From NCBI GenBank assembly GCA_024195585.1, contig SWBL01000210.1:26572-90571 (forward strand): a stretch of 64,000 bases of DNA, read 5' to 3'. Source of the DNA: Aureobasidium sp. EXF-3400 (Eukaryota > Ascomycota > Dothideomycetes > Dothideales > Saccotheciaceae). The translations under genes were made by a program, and so were the position numbers. The notes under the pieces are model-generated. The model saw only the letters and a program-made list of their open reading frames with translations, searched no databases and was not told the DNA's origin. Shown one piece after another: positions 9,985 through 20,732 of the stretch; the stretch's first letter is position 1; the number at the start of each line of letters is the position of its first letter.

Positions 9985-11898
9985 GGCCCGAGCTTGGAGA
10001 GCAGTGTAACCAAAGGTTGTTCGATGAGCCACTCAAGGACTATACGAGCCTAAGCTGACATTGAGCGGAACACAGGCGCTCACATGGTACCAATCTTGAA
10101 CAACGTTCCAGTCACTGCTGCTTGCGTCGGAAACCATGAGCTTGACATGGGAGTCCCTCAATTCGAGCATCTCGCCTCTCAATGCAACTTCCCATGGCTA
10201 CTAGCCAACGTGACGGACCCGGCACTAGGAGCAAATATCCCTCTGGGCCACGCACAGAAGACCACCATGCTTACAACATCCACTGGAATCAAGATCGGTA
10301 TTATCGGACTAGCTGAGCAGGAATGGCTAGAAGCGGTCAACTCCCTGCCCACCAACCTGGTACATATCGATCCTGCCGTCACAGCGCGCGAACTGATACC
10401 AGGCCTTCGAGCCCAAGGTGCTGAGATGATAATTGCATTGTGTCATCAGCGGGAACACCATGACACAAGACTAGCTCAGGAGGTACCAGAAATCGACATC
10501 ATTCTGTCCGGACATGATCATCACTACCGCCACTCCAAAGTACGCGAAACTCATGTCCTGTGCTCGGGTAGCGACTACAAGCAGCTTAGCTATATCGAAG
10601 CGGTGAAAACAGCTGGCGGCAGATAGGACTTCGCCATTACCCGTCGGGATATTGTCAGCACTATCAAAGAAGACCCAGCTACTGTAGAGTTGCTTGATAA
10701 GCTATTCTCATCGCTCCAGAGCAAATTGCAGAAAGTAGTCGGCTATACTGCTGTACCACTGGACTGCCGATTCAGCACTATTCGGAGTCAGGAATCGAAT
10801 ATGGGCAATTTTGTCTCAGACCTGATGCGCTACTACTATGGTACCGACTGCGCGTTGATCGTTGGAGGTACGATCCGAGCCGACATGGTCTATCCTCCAG
10901 GCATCTTACGGCTGAAGGACATCGTGGATTGGTGAGTACATCCTACATACCAACCTCAACGAGATGAACATGGAGAACGATAAGCTGATGGCTGCTAGCT
11001 TCCCGTTCGAGGATCCCGTTGTTGTGATCAAGCTCAAGGGCCAACAATTACTCGAGGCACTGCAGAATGGTGTGTCCAAGTATCCAGCTCTGGACGGTCG
11101 CTTCCCTCAGGTGTCGAACATCAGTTTCACCTTCGATCCTTCGAGAAACGCTCAAGATCGAGTGGTCGGAGTACAGATTGGGGGACTGCCGCTCGATTTG
11201 AATCGAGAATACACCCTAGCAACTCGAGACTTTTTGGTCAGAGGGGGAGGTACGTGTTGGACAATTGTAGACGATACTAGTCGTGATGCTAATTTTACAC
11301 AGATGGCTATAATTGCCTTCGTACACAACAACAAGGAGGGTCAACTATCTCTGTGGTTGACGAGGAGAATGGCATACTGATCTCAATGTTACTGCGACAA
11401 CACTTCTTGTCATCAATGACAGTCGGACGCTGGAAAAACTGGGGTGCAGCACTTGGACAACACTGGAGTACAGTACAAGAGCATCTCCGACGCACGGGAT
11501 CAGTGGTCGAGCACACAGATACCAGGCATACATTCAGGAGAGACAGCAGCGATGCATCAGCCCGTAGAGCCAGCGTCGACGTGTCTTCTGGAAGAAGAAA
11601 GAGCAGTGCTATCTGGGACAGGCCGCCAGTGAGAATTGTTGAACCAGCAGAAATGGATCTCAGTGCGTCTGAAGATGAGTCTGAGTTGACGGCTCCAGTG
11701 CTGGCCAGAGAACCATCACCAGAAGAGCACGAACTGATGGTGGCCAGGAAAGCCATGCGAAAGTGGTGGCGATTGGCTGGCTTGAACAAAAGACATGCGA
11801 TGGGGTACGAGGCAGGCGAGGAACTGGGAGTGGGATGGACCAGAGGCATCTGTCCACAAGTGGAGGGACGCATCAAAATGGTGTTACGCGTGCTTTGA
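9985..11898 (+). pseudogene. 5'-nucleotidase/metallophosphoesterase family gene, 5' decayed and with a nonsense codon
   Basis: Recognisable exons are ~9985-10015 (PSLESSVTKG), 10076-10931, 10999-11249 and 11303-11898, with introns of 60, 67 and 53 bp that all keep the frame and GT/AG ends. Family features remain: GNHELDMG metal motif (~10130), SGHDHHY (~10508), the C-terminal domain with RADMVYPPG, DCFPFEDPVVV across the second intron and RGGDGYNCL across the third. Two defects are visible. TAG at 10624-10626 replaces what should be Trp in AGGR(W)DFAITRRDIV. Just upstream, the usual FSGDAFxPS is reduced to VIGFGPS, so the metal-binding Gly-Asp is missing, with a TGA at 9964 in the same frame. 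The N-terminal domain cannot be found. The ~250 C-terminal residues past the domain are intact. Confidence 0.75.
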
Positions 11899-12054
11899 AG
11901 TGACTCGATCGACCTAAAGACCTAATCCCGATTACTTCCTCCTACATCTATGAGTCCTCGCATACCAAACCATCCGTCGCGGGTTGATGTGCATAACAAG
12001 ATGAATCTATGGGCATTATTGTCGTGAATGTGGTAGTATGACATGGAGATTGCT

Positions 12055-12656
12055 TCATCTCTTCTTCTTGCTGACAACGGTGGTAAAGCCATCTTCGTCG
12101 ACCTCGGGCTCTTGCTTCTCGCGTGGCGCAGGAGCAGGAGCAGGAGCAGCATCGTCCATATCGACATCATCGTCGTCGCTCTCTTCTTCGCTGCTCTCGT
12201 CATCATCGTGCTTGTGCTCGACAACCTGAAGGTTTTGAGGGATTCTTCCTCCACGCTCCTCGAACCTCCTCTTGACAGCATCGACACCAGAGAAGTTTCC
12301 CTCGGCAGTCTCTTTCCTGAGCTTCATGATCTCTTCGGCGACAGGGATTTCGCTCTCGTCCTCGACGTTGAGATCGAACTCGTCCTGCATGACTTGCAAT
12401 AAAACTGCTTCGACGTCGAATTCATCGGTATCGGGGCGCTCGACAAACAAGTCACTGATGGCACCGGCGAACCAGTCGCGCTTTGCGGAACTGTCCTCGC
12501 CTCCCCAGTTGCTGGTGACGGCGATGGTGAGGGCAGGCCAGAGGCCCAGGGCGTACCAGATGCCGAGATCGAATTTGGATTGGATCGTTTCTGTGCTTTA
12601 TTAGCCGCTAAAATCGCATTCGTATTACAGCAGGTCTCATTACCTTGGTCTGCCAT
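12055..12656 (-). CDS. TSR2: Pre-rRNA processing protein Tsr2
   Basis: Escortin-type chaperone that brings Rps26 (eS26) to pre-40S subunits; acts in nucleus and cytoplasm. Exons 12656-12644 (only 13 nt, MADQ plus one base) and 12590-12055 around a 53-bp intron give 182 residues. The WGG signature (TSNWGGEDSSAKRDWF) is at ~residues 27-42, followed by the helical DTDEFDVEAVLLQVMQDEFD. After it comes a strongly acidic region (HDDDESSEEESDDDDVDMDD) and an Ala/Pro run, then a basic end (VVSKKKR). The acidic tail and total length are normal for the family. It is divergent from the hydrolase gene with 388 bp between start codons. Confidence 0.95.
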
Positions 12657-13044
12657 GATTGTGTTTTGGTATCGAGTTGAGCAGTGATGGCATAATTATT
12701 TCGCGACAACGAAAATTTGAGCTTGGACCGGGTTTCCCCAGATCTCGGAAGTGGTTGGCGGACCCTGGAGACGGTCAACGGCGCCACAGGCGTCACGATC
12801 GGCGTTCGACGGAAGGCTTCATCTCCGCTGTTTTAACGGTTGCGCTTGCTCGAAACAAATGTGTTAGAAGACGGCTCCTGCCTCCTTTGCATGTGCTTCG
12901 AGTCTCTGTTTCAGACTTTGTTACTCGAACGATTGCTTGCACTACCCCCGCTCGTCTTTCCAGCTGCTATGCGTTCATAGCCAGGACCACCAGAGACCAG
13001 ATCGCATTCATCACAAAGGGGCCATCTAATCAAAAGGATCAGCC
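12657..13044. other. Divergent promoter of TSR2 and the alpha/beta hydrolase
   Basis: 388 bp between the two start codons; no TATA box or other site recognised. Confidence 0.5.
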
Positions 13045-15827
13045 ATGGTCTTGAGCACTCTCGGAGTGGCTGCCGATGTCACTCCCTCGGTCATTGAGAC
13101 CTTCTTCTCCCATGTAAGCCTCCGCCAGACATGATGCGACATAGTCGGGTATACTAACACTACTGGCAGTATCTCAACCGCAAGCCGCTCAAGGGAAAAC
13201 CCACCGCCCATGTTTCGTACCACGAGGGTTTGCGCCTGATTCGCCAATTCCTCTCCTATGCCTCCCAACACACGGTCGAAGATATCCAGGCCTTCACTGG
13301 CCAATGGGTACCTACTCCCACCTGGGTCAAGCTCGAAGAAGTTCCCATCTCGCAAGCTCATCTCAACCGCTCAGCCGACCTTCTCAAAGCCCAGCTTGGC
13401 CCTGCAGGCTTGCAAAGAGTTGGAGGTCAAGATTGGTGGCAATGGAGACGACCTGAAATTGCCCTGAAGGGCGAGTGGATTGAAATGCGCCAGGACTACA
13501 ACGACCGAGTCGCTGCCAATGACAAGAGTGACCGTGTCATCCTCTACGTCCACGGCGGTGCCTACTACTTTGGCTCGGTTGACGAGCACCGCTACCAGAT
13601 GCAGCGTCATGCTCGAAAGCTCAAGGCCCGCATATTCGCCCCGAGATATCGCCTTGCTCCCCAGTTCCCCTTCCCGTGCGGTCTGCACGATTGTATCGCC
13701 GCCTACCTTCATGTCATTGAGCATTGCGATCCCTCGACCGTCCTTCTGGGCGGCGATTCAGCTGGTGGTGGCATGGTAATCAACATGCTCGTCACTCTCC
13801 GCGATCAGGGCATTCCCCTTCCAGCTGGTGCTCTTCTCTTGTCTCCATGGGTCGACCTCACCCATTCCTTCCCCAGTGTGGCCGGAGAGGGCAACTTTGA
13901 CTACATTCCTGCCAACGGCTTTCACCACAGACCATCAATGGCGTGGCCACCACCGAACGCCAACAACATGAGAGAGCTCAAATCTCCGGACCCCAACCCA
14001 CCTCGGAGGTCCAAGGAGGAAAAGAAGAAGCTCGAACGAGAGGCTACCATGGGCTTCTCCGTCAACGACATACCCGAGGACGAGAAACATGATCGAGCAA
14101 CCCGTCCACGTGCTAAGAGCATCCCGGGCGGCGAGCATCTATCCATTGAGTTGGACGGCAAGCTGATCGAGCTCACCGATCAGATCCAGATGTACACTAC
14201 CAACGATATGCTCGCACATCCCATGGTCTCTCCTGTGATGCAGCCGTCTCTGGGTGGTCTGCCACCCCTGCTCATTCAAACAGGTGGCGGCGAGCTCCTG
14301 CGTGACGAGCAAATCTACATTGCTCACAAGGCCGCCAACCCATCTGCCTACCTTCCCAACAAAAAGGTCATGGACGAGTTTGACCCTGATCGAAAGATCG
14401 TAGACAAGTATCCGCCAACACATGTCGTTCTGCAGGTTTGGGATGATCTCTGCCATGTTCCGCACACTCTGAGTTTCACTCGACCTGCGAAGTACATGTA
14501 TCGCAGTGTCGCACAATTCGGTGCCTGGGCCTTAGCTCGTGCCCAAGACCAAGCCATCACCATTCTTGACGATGATGCAATCAGTATCATCAGCACCAGG
14601 TCAAGCCAGGAGAGCGACGACCCCTCCAGAGATGAGAGTGACCGCGGTAGAACCGTGGACAAGAAGTTTCCAGATGCTTTAGGTACCCCGATTCGTGCTC
14701 ACATAGTCACAACCGCTTCCGGGTCTGTAGGTAAGGCTGGTGATCCATTGCCTCCTTTCCAAGACTATATGGTTCGACAGCGGGTTGATAGACACGGCGT
14801 CACATACCCTTTGGCTGAAGTATTAGATATACCATGCCTGCAGCTAGATCCCAACACTATTGGCATGATCAAGCCCGGTCCTGTTAGAAAGTGGATCGCG
14901 AAGAAGGCTGACTGGGACGTCAAGTATGGTAAGGATAAGCGCGCGATACAGAAACAACGCATCAAGGACATGGCTGAGGGCTACGATACGTTTGGAGCTG
15001 GAGAAGTCCCACCGCCTACTGCTTTAGCTGGACGCCGTAAGAAGGACATGCCAGGTCAAAAAGCACGTAAGGGCAAATCATGGGGTCTTGCCATGTGGTC
15101 AGGATGGGGTTCCAAGCACGACGAGGACACCCTTGGCCGCGAACAGAAGATTAACCGCGCACCCACACAGTCGGTCGTGGTCCCAGAAGCCGGCGCTACA
15201 CCCGCAACTGTCGGCCCAGATCAGGCAGCTGCGCGAGCGAACTCACCCTCGATGGAAACCAGACCCACATTTGACCGCAGCATGAGTCCCCGATACCGCA
15301 CCATCACAGATTTGGGTCAAGCCGGTCCTCGCTCCAGACCCACCACCTCATCATCTGTTCTACCACCACCAGTTCCGGCTAAGGACTCACCAAAAGGCAA
15401 AGAAGCCGTCAGAGACGACGAAGTATACCTCGCACCCTACGGCATGCACACCAAAGTTCCTGGCTCAGACAACACATTCCTGAGCAACAACAGCGCTCGC
15501 CCTCACAATGGCGAAGTCGCTTACCCTTTCAAGCTCAAGAACGAAGCTGCTACCGCGAGTACAGTGACATTAGACTCTGCTGCTCATGTCAGACCGATGG
15601 GTAGGACTGATGATGAATCTATGGCTGAGAGTTCGAGACCTGCTACCGGCAGGGGAGTGGGTTCTATGGATGGGCAAGTCGAGGATGGTGTTATTGCTGA
15701 TGAACCTGGCGTTGGAGTCTACGAGACCGCGACAGGGCTCAAGGGTAAGGGTAGAGCTGTTCATGGAGACGAGGATGGTCCCGTGAGACCGCCGTTGGAG
15801 TCGTTTGTCACCGCGAAGGACTTCTGA
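13045..15827 (+). CDS. Alpha/beta hydrolase (hormone-sensitive-lipase-like) with long C-terminal extension
   Basis: Exons 13045-13113 and 13170-15827 flank a 56-bp intron with a CTAAC branch point; 908 residues. The hydrolase fold is N-terminal: oxyanion-hole HGG at ~151 (VHGGAYYFGS, in the HGGG position), nucleophile Ser ~220 in GGDSAGGG, and a candidate catalytic His in DDLCHVPHT at ~450. An insert of about 100 residues, rich in Pro and Lys, separates the nucleophile from the C-terminal part of the fold. The last ~400 residues are mostly low complexity (Pro, Ser, Arg, Asp) with some conserved-looking blocks (GPVRKWIAKKADWDVKYGK). Probably a lipase or esterase acting on small or membrane-bound acyl esters; substrate unknown. 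No signal peptide is evident. Confidence 0.88.
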
Positions 15828-16292
15828 TCTTCGGAAGAAGCGAACATCGAGGTGTATTGTTTGCGAGTTACAGTAGATACCCCCTTATATAATAGCTGCA
15901 AGTATTCATTAATATTGTCTCAGAGCCCGAATTCACTCGACTCATCAATGTCGATCGAAGATGGAGATGAAACAGTGAATCCTTTCTTCGGGTAGGAAAC
16001 ACGCCGTGTACTTTATGCTACCAAACGCCAAAGCGGATGAGACGAGACTTTCTTTTCTTGTGTATAGCAAGACCCATTTCCGCCCCTTCTCTCAATGAGA
16101 ACCTAGGAAAGGCCAACCGAGCAAGATAGCGAAGCCATCCGCAACGAGAAAAGAGATGTGTCGACCATGCAAGAGAGACCGAGGAAACCCAACCCAAAAA
16201 CAAAACCCGGCCAGAAGACGCCAAAAGAGAGTAAGCAGCCCGGGTTCAGAGAACAGACGTGATTTCAAGCCCGTCCATTTGCACGCTCTGCC
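15828..16292. other. Intergenic between convergent genes
   Basis: 465 bp of 3' flank shared by the hydrolase (+) and the J-domain gene (-). Nothing recognised. Confidence 0.4.
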
Positions 16293-19200
16293 TCAATTCT
16301 CAGGCAACCCAGCCCCCAAACTCACAACCCTAACCCTCTCCCTCACCGCCTCAAACTCCATAACCGCTTCCCTATGCTTCTCACACCCAACATTCCAATG
16401 TTCCCTGACCCTCTCATCTTCCTTGACAGCCTGCGCATAACTCATGAATCCCTCGCCAGTACTTGCTTCCCCCACAGCCTCTAGTGCTCTAATACCACCT
16501 CTGACAACTTTATCAGCCAAGTGCTGGCGACTGGCAAAGTGTTTGACAATCACTGCATTGTATTTGTTGAATTTGTCGAGGTAGATGGAGAAGGTTGTGC
16601 AGTAGGTTGACCAGGATGCGCGGGAGAGTTTTGTGGGTGTGGAGGGGGCGCGAGGGAGGGGTGGGAGGACTAGGTTTTGGGGTGTGAAGGTGGGGATTGT
16701 GGTGGAGGCTTTGGAGGTGAAAGGCAAGGTGCTGCTGATGTATGTGAGACCGTCTAGGCCTTGAGGCTGAGAGTCGACTGCGGCGCTGAGATCGTCGAGT
16801 TTGACGTTGAAGCCTGAGCTTTGGCGCTTGTTCGCCTCGGTGTCGCTTTGGCGGAGTTGAGTCGTGTCGACGGGGTAAATTCGTGGCTCCTGGGAGGTGG
16901 AGGGTTGAGGTGCAGTAGGTGCGCTGGCTGGCGGTGCATCATCTACGTCCATCTCATCCGGTGATTGTGTCCGAACATTCTCATCCGCTTCATCTGCTAC
17001 AGTCGCGGGCTTCGGTGTGTTGACTGGAATCTTATTGGCAACCCTCGAACCCTTTCTCACCGCGGCCGAGTTGCTCCTAGAGGCTGTTTTCGACTCTGGT
17101 TTACCTGGTGAAGAGGTGCGAAGAGTGTTGGGGTCAAAAGCCCATGTTGCGTCCTGGAAGTGCTTAGCCCATTCTTCAGGCGAGTACTTGGCCGGCGGTG
17201 GAGGAGGTGATGACATAGTAGGATCCAGAGTAGAGTCAACGTTGTTTTCCTGTGTAGACGTCTCATGGACGGTATTGGTCCTCGATGGTTGACGGAAGGC
17301 TCTCGACGACTTGCGCGAGGGTGTGGTAGATTTGCGACCAGTAGAGGCCTGGGCGGCAGCGAAAACATTGTTACTGGTAAAGTCGCCAGCCCACTGTTCG
17401 GGTACGAATGATGTGTTGATACTGTCTTCGCTGCGGCTCTTGGCCATGTTTGGCCTGAAGGTGTCAGCATTGATGGGCATCGTGAATCTGTCAGACAAAA
17501 AGTCAGTATCGGACTGATGTGAAGAACGATTGTCAAAAATGATACAGGCCAGTAGCATCGTCTTTGGTGAAACAAGTTCTCTTGTAAGGTGATTTGAGTT
17601 TGGGGGTGTCATTGGTAGTCAAATCGAAAAAATGTTCAGGAACAGGCCGTTGCTGCGGTCTCTTGCGGAAAGTTGGTTGACTCTTTTCCACATTTGCAGA
17701 CGTTTCAATGTTCGTAAGATCCACCCAGGCGCGTTGAGCAGCTGAATGGCTCCGTTTGACGGGAGGAACAGAGGACGGAACAGCCCATCGAGGAATCTCA
17801 TCGGGACTTTTGTTGTGTTGGTAGTTTCTCCCAAAAGGATAAACAGGGGAAGGCATTTTTGCACGCGTCTTGGGAGGAGGAGTAGAGAAATGGTTGGCAT
17901 ACATTGTTGGTTTGTTCCTTTCGCCAGCATCGCCTGCTGCGTCTGGACCAGAAGTGTTGTTTTCGGCGGCCTCGGCTGGAGCTTTGTACGGCACGCCATT
18001 CTTGAACTGTCGGCTAGGCGGATTGGGCGTCCTCTTAGGACGAGTGAAAGGGCGGGCAGAAGAATCAGCGGGCTGATCGGTCGTGGTCGGCTGGGGGTTG
18101 TTCTGTGCAGTGTCAGGAGTGGTGGAAGCGGAGTCGTCTTCAGTCTCGGAGTCGTCGCTCGAGCTGTAGACGACAAAAGGCTTCCTGGCAGTACCAGTAC
18201 CAGCCTTACGTGTCGACTGACGGAATTGTCCTCCCGAAGCCATGGGCACATGGGGAGTGCTGGCTGTTCGACGAGCATCCTCGCCTGCGTAGCTTGTCCT
18301 AGTACGAGCATCTCCGGCAGGAACATCAGAGTAGTTCTTTTGCGATGCAGAACGCGGTGGTGGAGGTGGATAGTATGGTGGGTCCACGGACTTTCTCCTT
18401 GATGATGAGTAATTGGCTGTACTGCCTGCCTGACCTTCATCGCCAGTCGACGAGGGATCAAAGCCACCCTTCTTCGGCGTGCTGGATGAGGCCGAAGCAC
18501 CTGAATTGCTTGCACCAGCGCCATTGTACTCGGCCCAGGCAGAGCGGAAGCCACCATATCCAGGCGCAGGCTTCGGAGGAGCCTCGTGGTACTTGGTACC
18601 CGCGCGAATGTCCTCCTCGGTCGGGAAGCGAGTGTCTCGTCTAGGGGGCGGGTTCGGTACTGGACGTTTGGGCGATGGTCGTGGTGGTGGCTGTGGGGAT
18701 GCACCAGCCGTCTGGGATTTCATATTCTGCCATGCGTTGAAGACATTTGCAGGGTCTGCCGGGTTGTTCTTCTTGCTCGTAGGAGCGGGCTTCGGGAAGT
18801 TTGTGAACCGGTCAGCACCTGAGGCGCCGGATGCAGTGCTACGCCATGTGCCAGTTGGGTTGGGTGTACGTCTGGGCGGCGGAGGGAAGTCTGATCTGGT
18901 CTGGTACATGGGGTTCGTTCCGCCGCTCCTCGGTGGCACGTTGGGTTTGGTGAAGGCACCACCGCCCAGTCCTGCCTTTCTGCGGTCTGCATCATATCTT
19001 GTCTTGGATATCGGGTCGTGGAGGATTTCGTGTGCGGCTTGGATGGCCTGAAACTTGGGAACGATTTCTGATTCTTTGCCGGGGTTTCGGTCGGGGTGGT
19101 ACTTCAGCGCTGCTACGCATTAGCGGGAGCTCGTGTGGTGGCCATGAGAGTGTTACCGAGCTTGCGGTATGCCTTCTTGATGTCTTCTACGGAGGCATCC

Positions 19201-19312
19201 TATTCTCGCCGTCAGCTACTGTCGCCGAGGCTCGCTCATGTCTTGCAAGCAGACGTACATTGGGCAGTTCAAGATCCGCATAGTAGTTCCGTTTGATATC
19301 CGCCTTCACCAT
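16293..19312 (-). CDS. DnaJ (J-domain) protein with long disordered C terminus
   Basis: Hsp40-type co-chaperone that would stimulate Hsp70 ATPase. Exons 19312-19259, 19199-19157, 19112-17546 and 17487-16293 (introns 59, 43, 58 bp) encode 952 residues. The J domain is at ~9-80: NYYADLELP, then the HPD motif at 38-40 (KYHPDRNPG) and FQAIQAAHEILHDPISKTRYD. Splicing both short introns is needed to assemble the J domain, which supports the model. The rest is disordered, rich in Pro, Ser and Thr, with a predicted helical segment near the C terminus (SWSTYCTTFSIYLDKFNKYNAVIVKHF). No zinc finger or CTD client-binding domains of types A/B are seen, so it is a class C J-protein. The same architecture is common in Pezizomycotina; its client is unknown. 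Confidence 0.9.
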
Positions 19313-20732
19313 GATCCTGGCGAGACTATGGCTTCACAACAATGAGGCGTGGTGTGATGCGATACCATCAAGGCCCTGCGTCAGAGGCTCGTGCTGCTGG
19401 ATTGTCGATGATGCGCGTGGTTTGTGGAAGGACTGGCGGTAAGATCAACAACAAGATACAATAGGAGTCCAAGTCTAGAGGTGGAGTGAACAAATGAAGA
19501 GAGGCCAACGGTCAGAAGCCCGTGTCATGCGTTGTCTTCAATTTACGAAGGCCGGCCGCTTGATTGTTGCGCAAAAGCTGCCCCTCCAAACATGTGAAAG
19601 CGACATGTTTTGTTTCGACCTTCACTGCGACGACTACGACACAAAGTATTATTTTATCTCCTTCCCTTCTAGAACGACGAATGCAATTAGTACTATCACA
19701 ATTGAGAGCCATCATAGAGATCAAGCAAATGAAGTAACTTGTACAAGTCATTGCTCGCCCTGCGGCTTGCAGCTGACGACTTCCGTTGCTGTTTTCTTCT
19801 CCATCGCCGCCCAAGCAACCACAACCATGAATTATGCATAAATCATGCACAAGCCACGCATTAGCCACAGCATTACCTTCAAGGTATATTTGGGAGAGTG
19901 AAGACAGGCTCATCTATCGGGCAGTCTGTCGGACTGAAAAAGAAACCATGGCGTGGACCTGTTAGCCAATCCGTTCTCGTGCAGCCCGTGAAAGATCCAG
20001 TCGCAACATCGAACCTCATCGCTCTCGGATGTGATGAAGTAGTGGCTCTGAACGAGCGGCGGTAGATGCTAAAAACGCAACACAGGAGCTTTCGGGATGC
20101 CATGCTCCACCTGTATATGTATGTAATATCACAGTCCGGTATCGAAAGACTGCAGGAAAGCGTAGAACTATATATCCACAGCCCATGCCCACACCCCTCC
20201 CGTAACATACATAACCAGAAGAAATCAGAGACAGGGGAAACCACTCGCTGCAACTCATTCAATTGATGCAAACATGACAACACCAGCAAGGAAAGGCGGG
20301 AAATGTAAGATTTATAAGACCAAGAAACATCTCGATCACTGCAGTATAAAGACACACCACGCTTGCACCCCGCCAGGATCCGTTGCATCGACATGTAAGA
20401 GAGGTATGAAAAGAAATGACAGGAAGAAATGGAAGTTTTGATATTCGCTTGTGTCTCGACGAGAGAACGGGGGATATGAATTTTGCAATGATGCAGAAAG
20501 ACAGGGGCTCAAAGAAAAAAGCTTGCGATAAAACACCAGAGGCATTTTGTCCTCGTCATAAGGGTCATGAAGGGTTGTAACCAGTGCGAATCAAAGTCAT
20601 GTACAGTTGCCCCAGCCTCCATTTGGCTGTGAGCTGTATGAGTGGTTGTTTTGTAATAGTTGCTAATTGTATGTTGATGTGTTGTGAGAGAGGGTGTCTT
20701 TATCCAGGAAGAGGAGAGTTCGATCGAGTCGA
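19313..20732. other. Intergenic, no gene recognised
   Basis: 1.4 kb holding the promoter of the J-domain gene and the 3' flank of the PDK1-like kinase gene. An open frame of 171 codons on the - strand (19879-20394) is rich in Ser, Cys and Arg, has no motif, and I do not call it a gene. Confidence 0.4.

Noticed and set aside
9634..10058. Two open frames before the 5'-nucleotidase relic, considered as its missing N terminus
   Set aside because: They carry no metal-binding motif of the family and are in frames that cannot be joined to the PSLESSVTKG exon.
19879..20394. 171-codon open frame on the minus strand
   Set aside because: Located in the 3' flank of the PDK1-like gene; Ser/Cys/Arg-rich composition, no motif and no plausible neighbours as exons.
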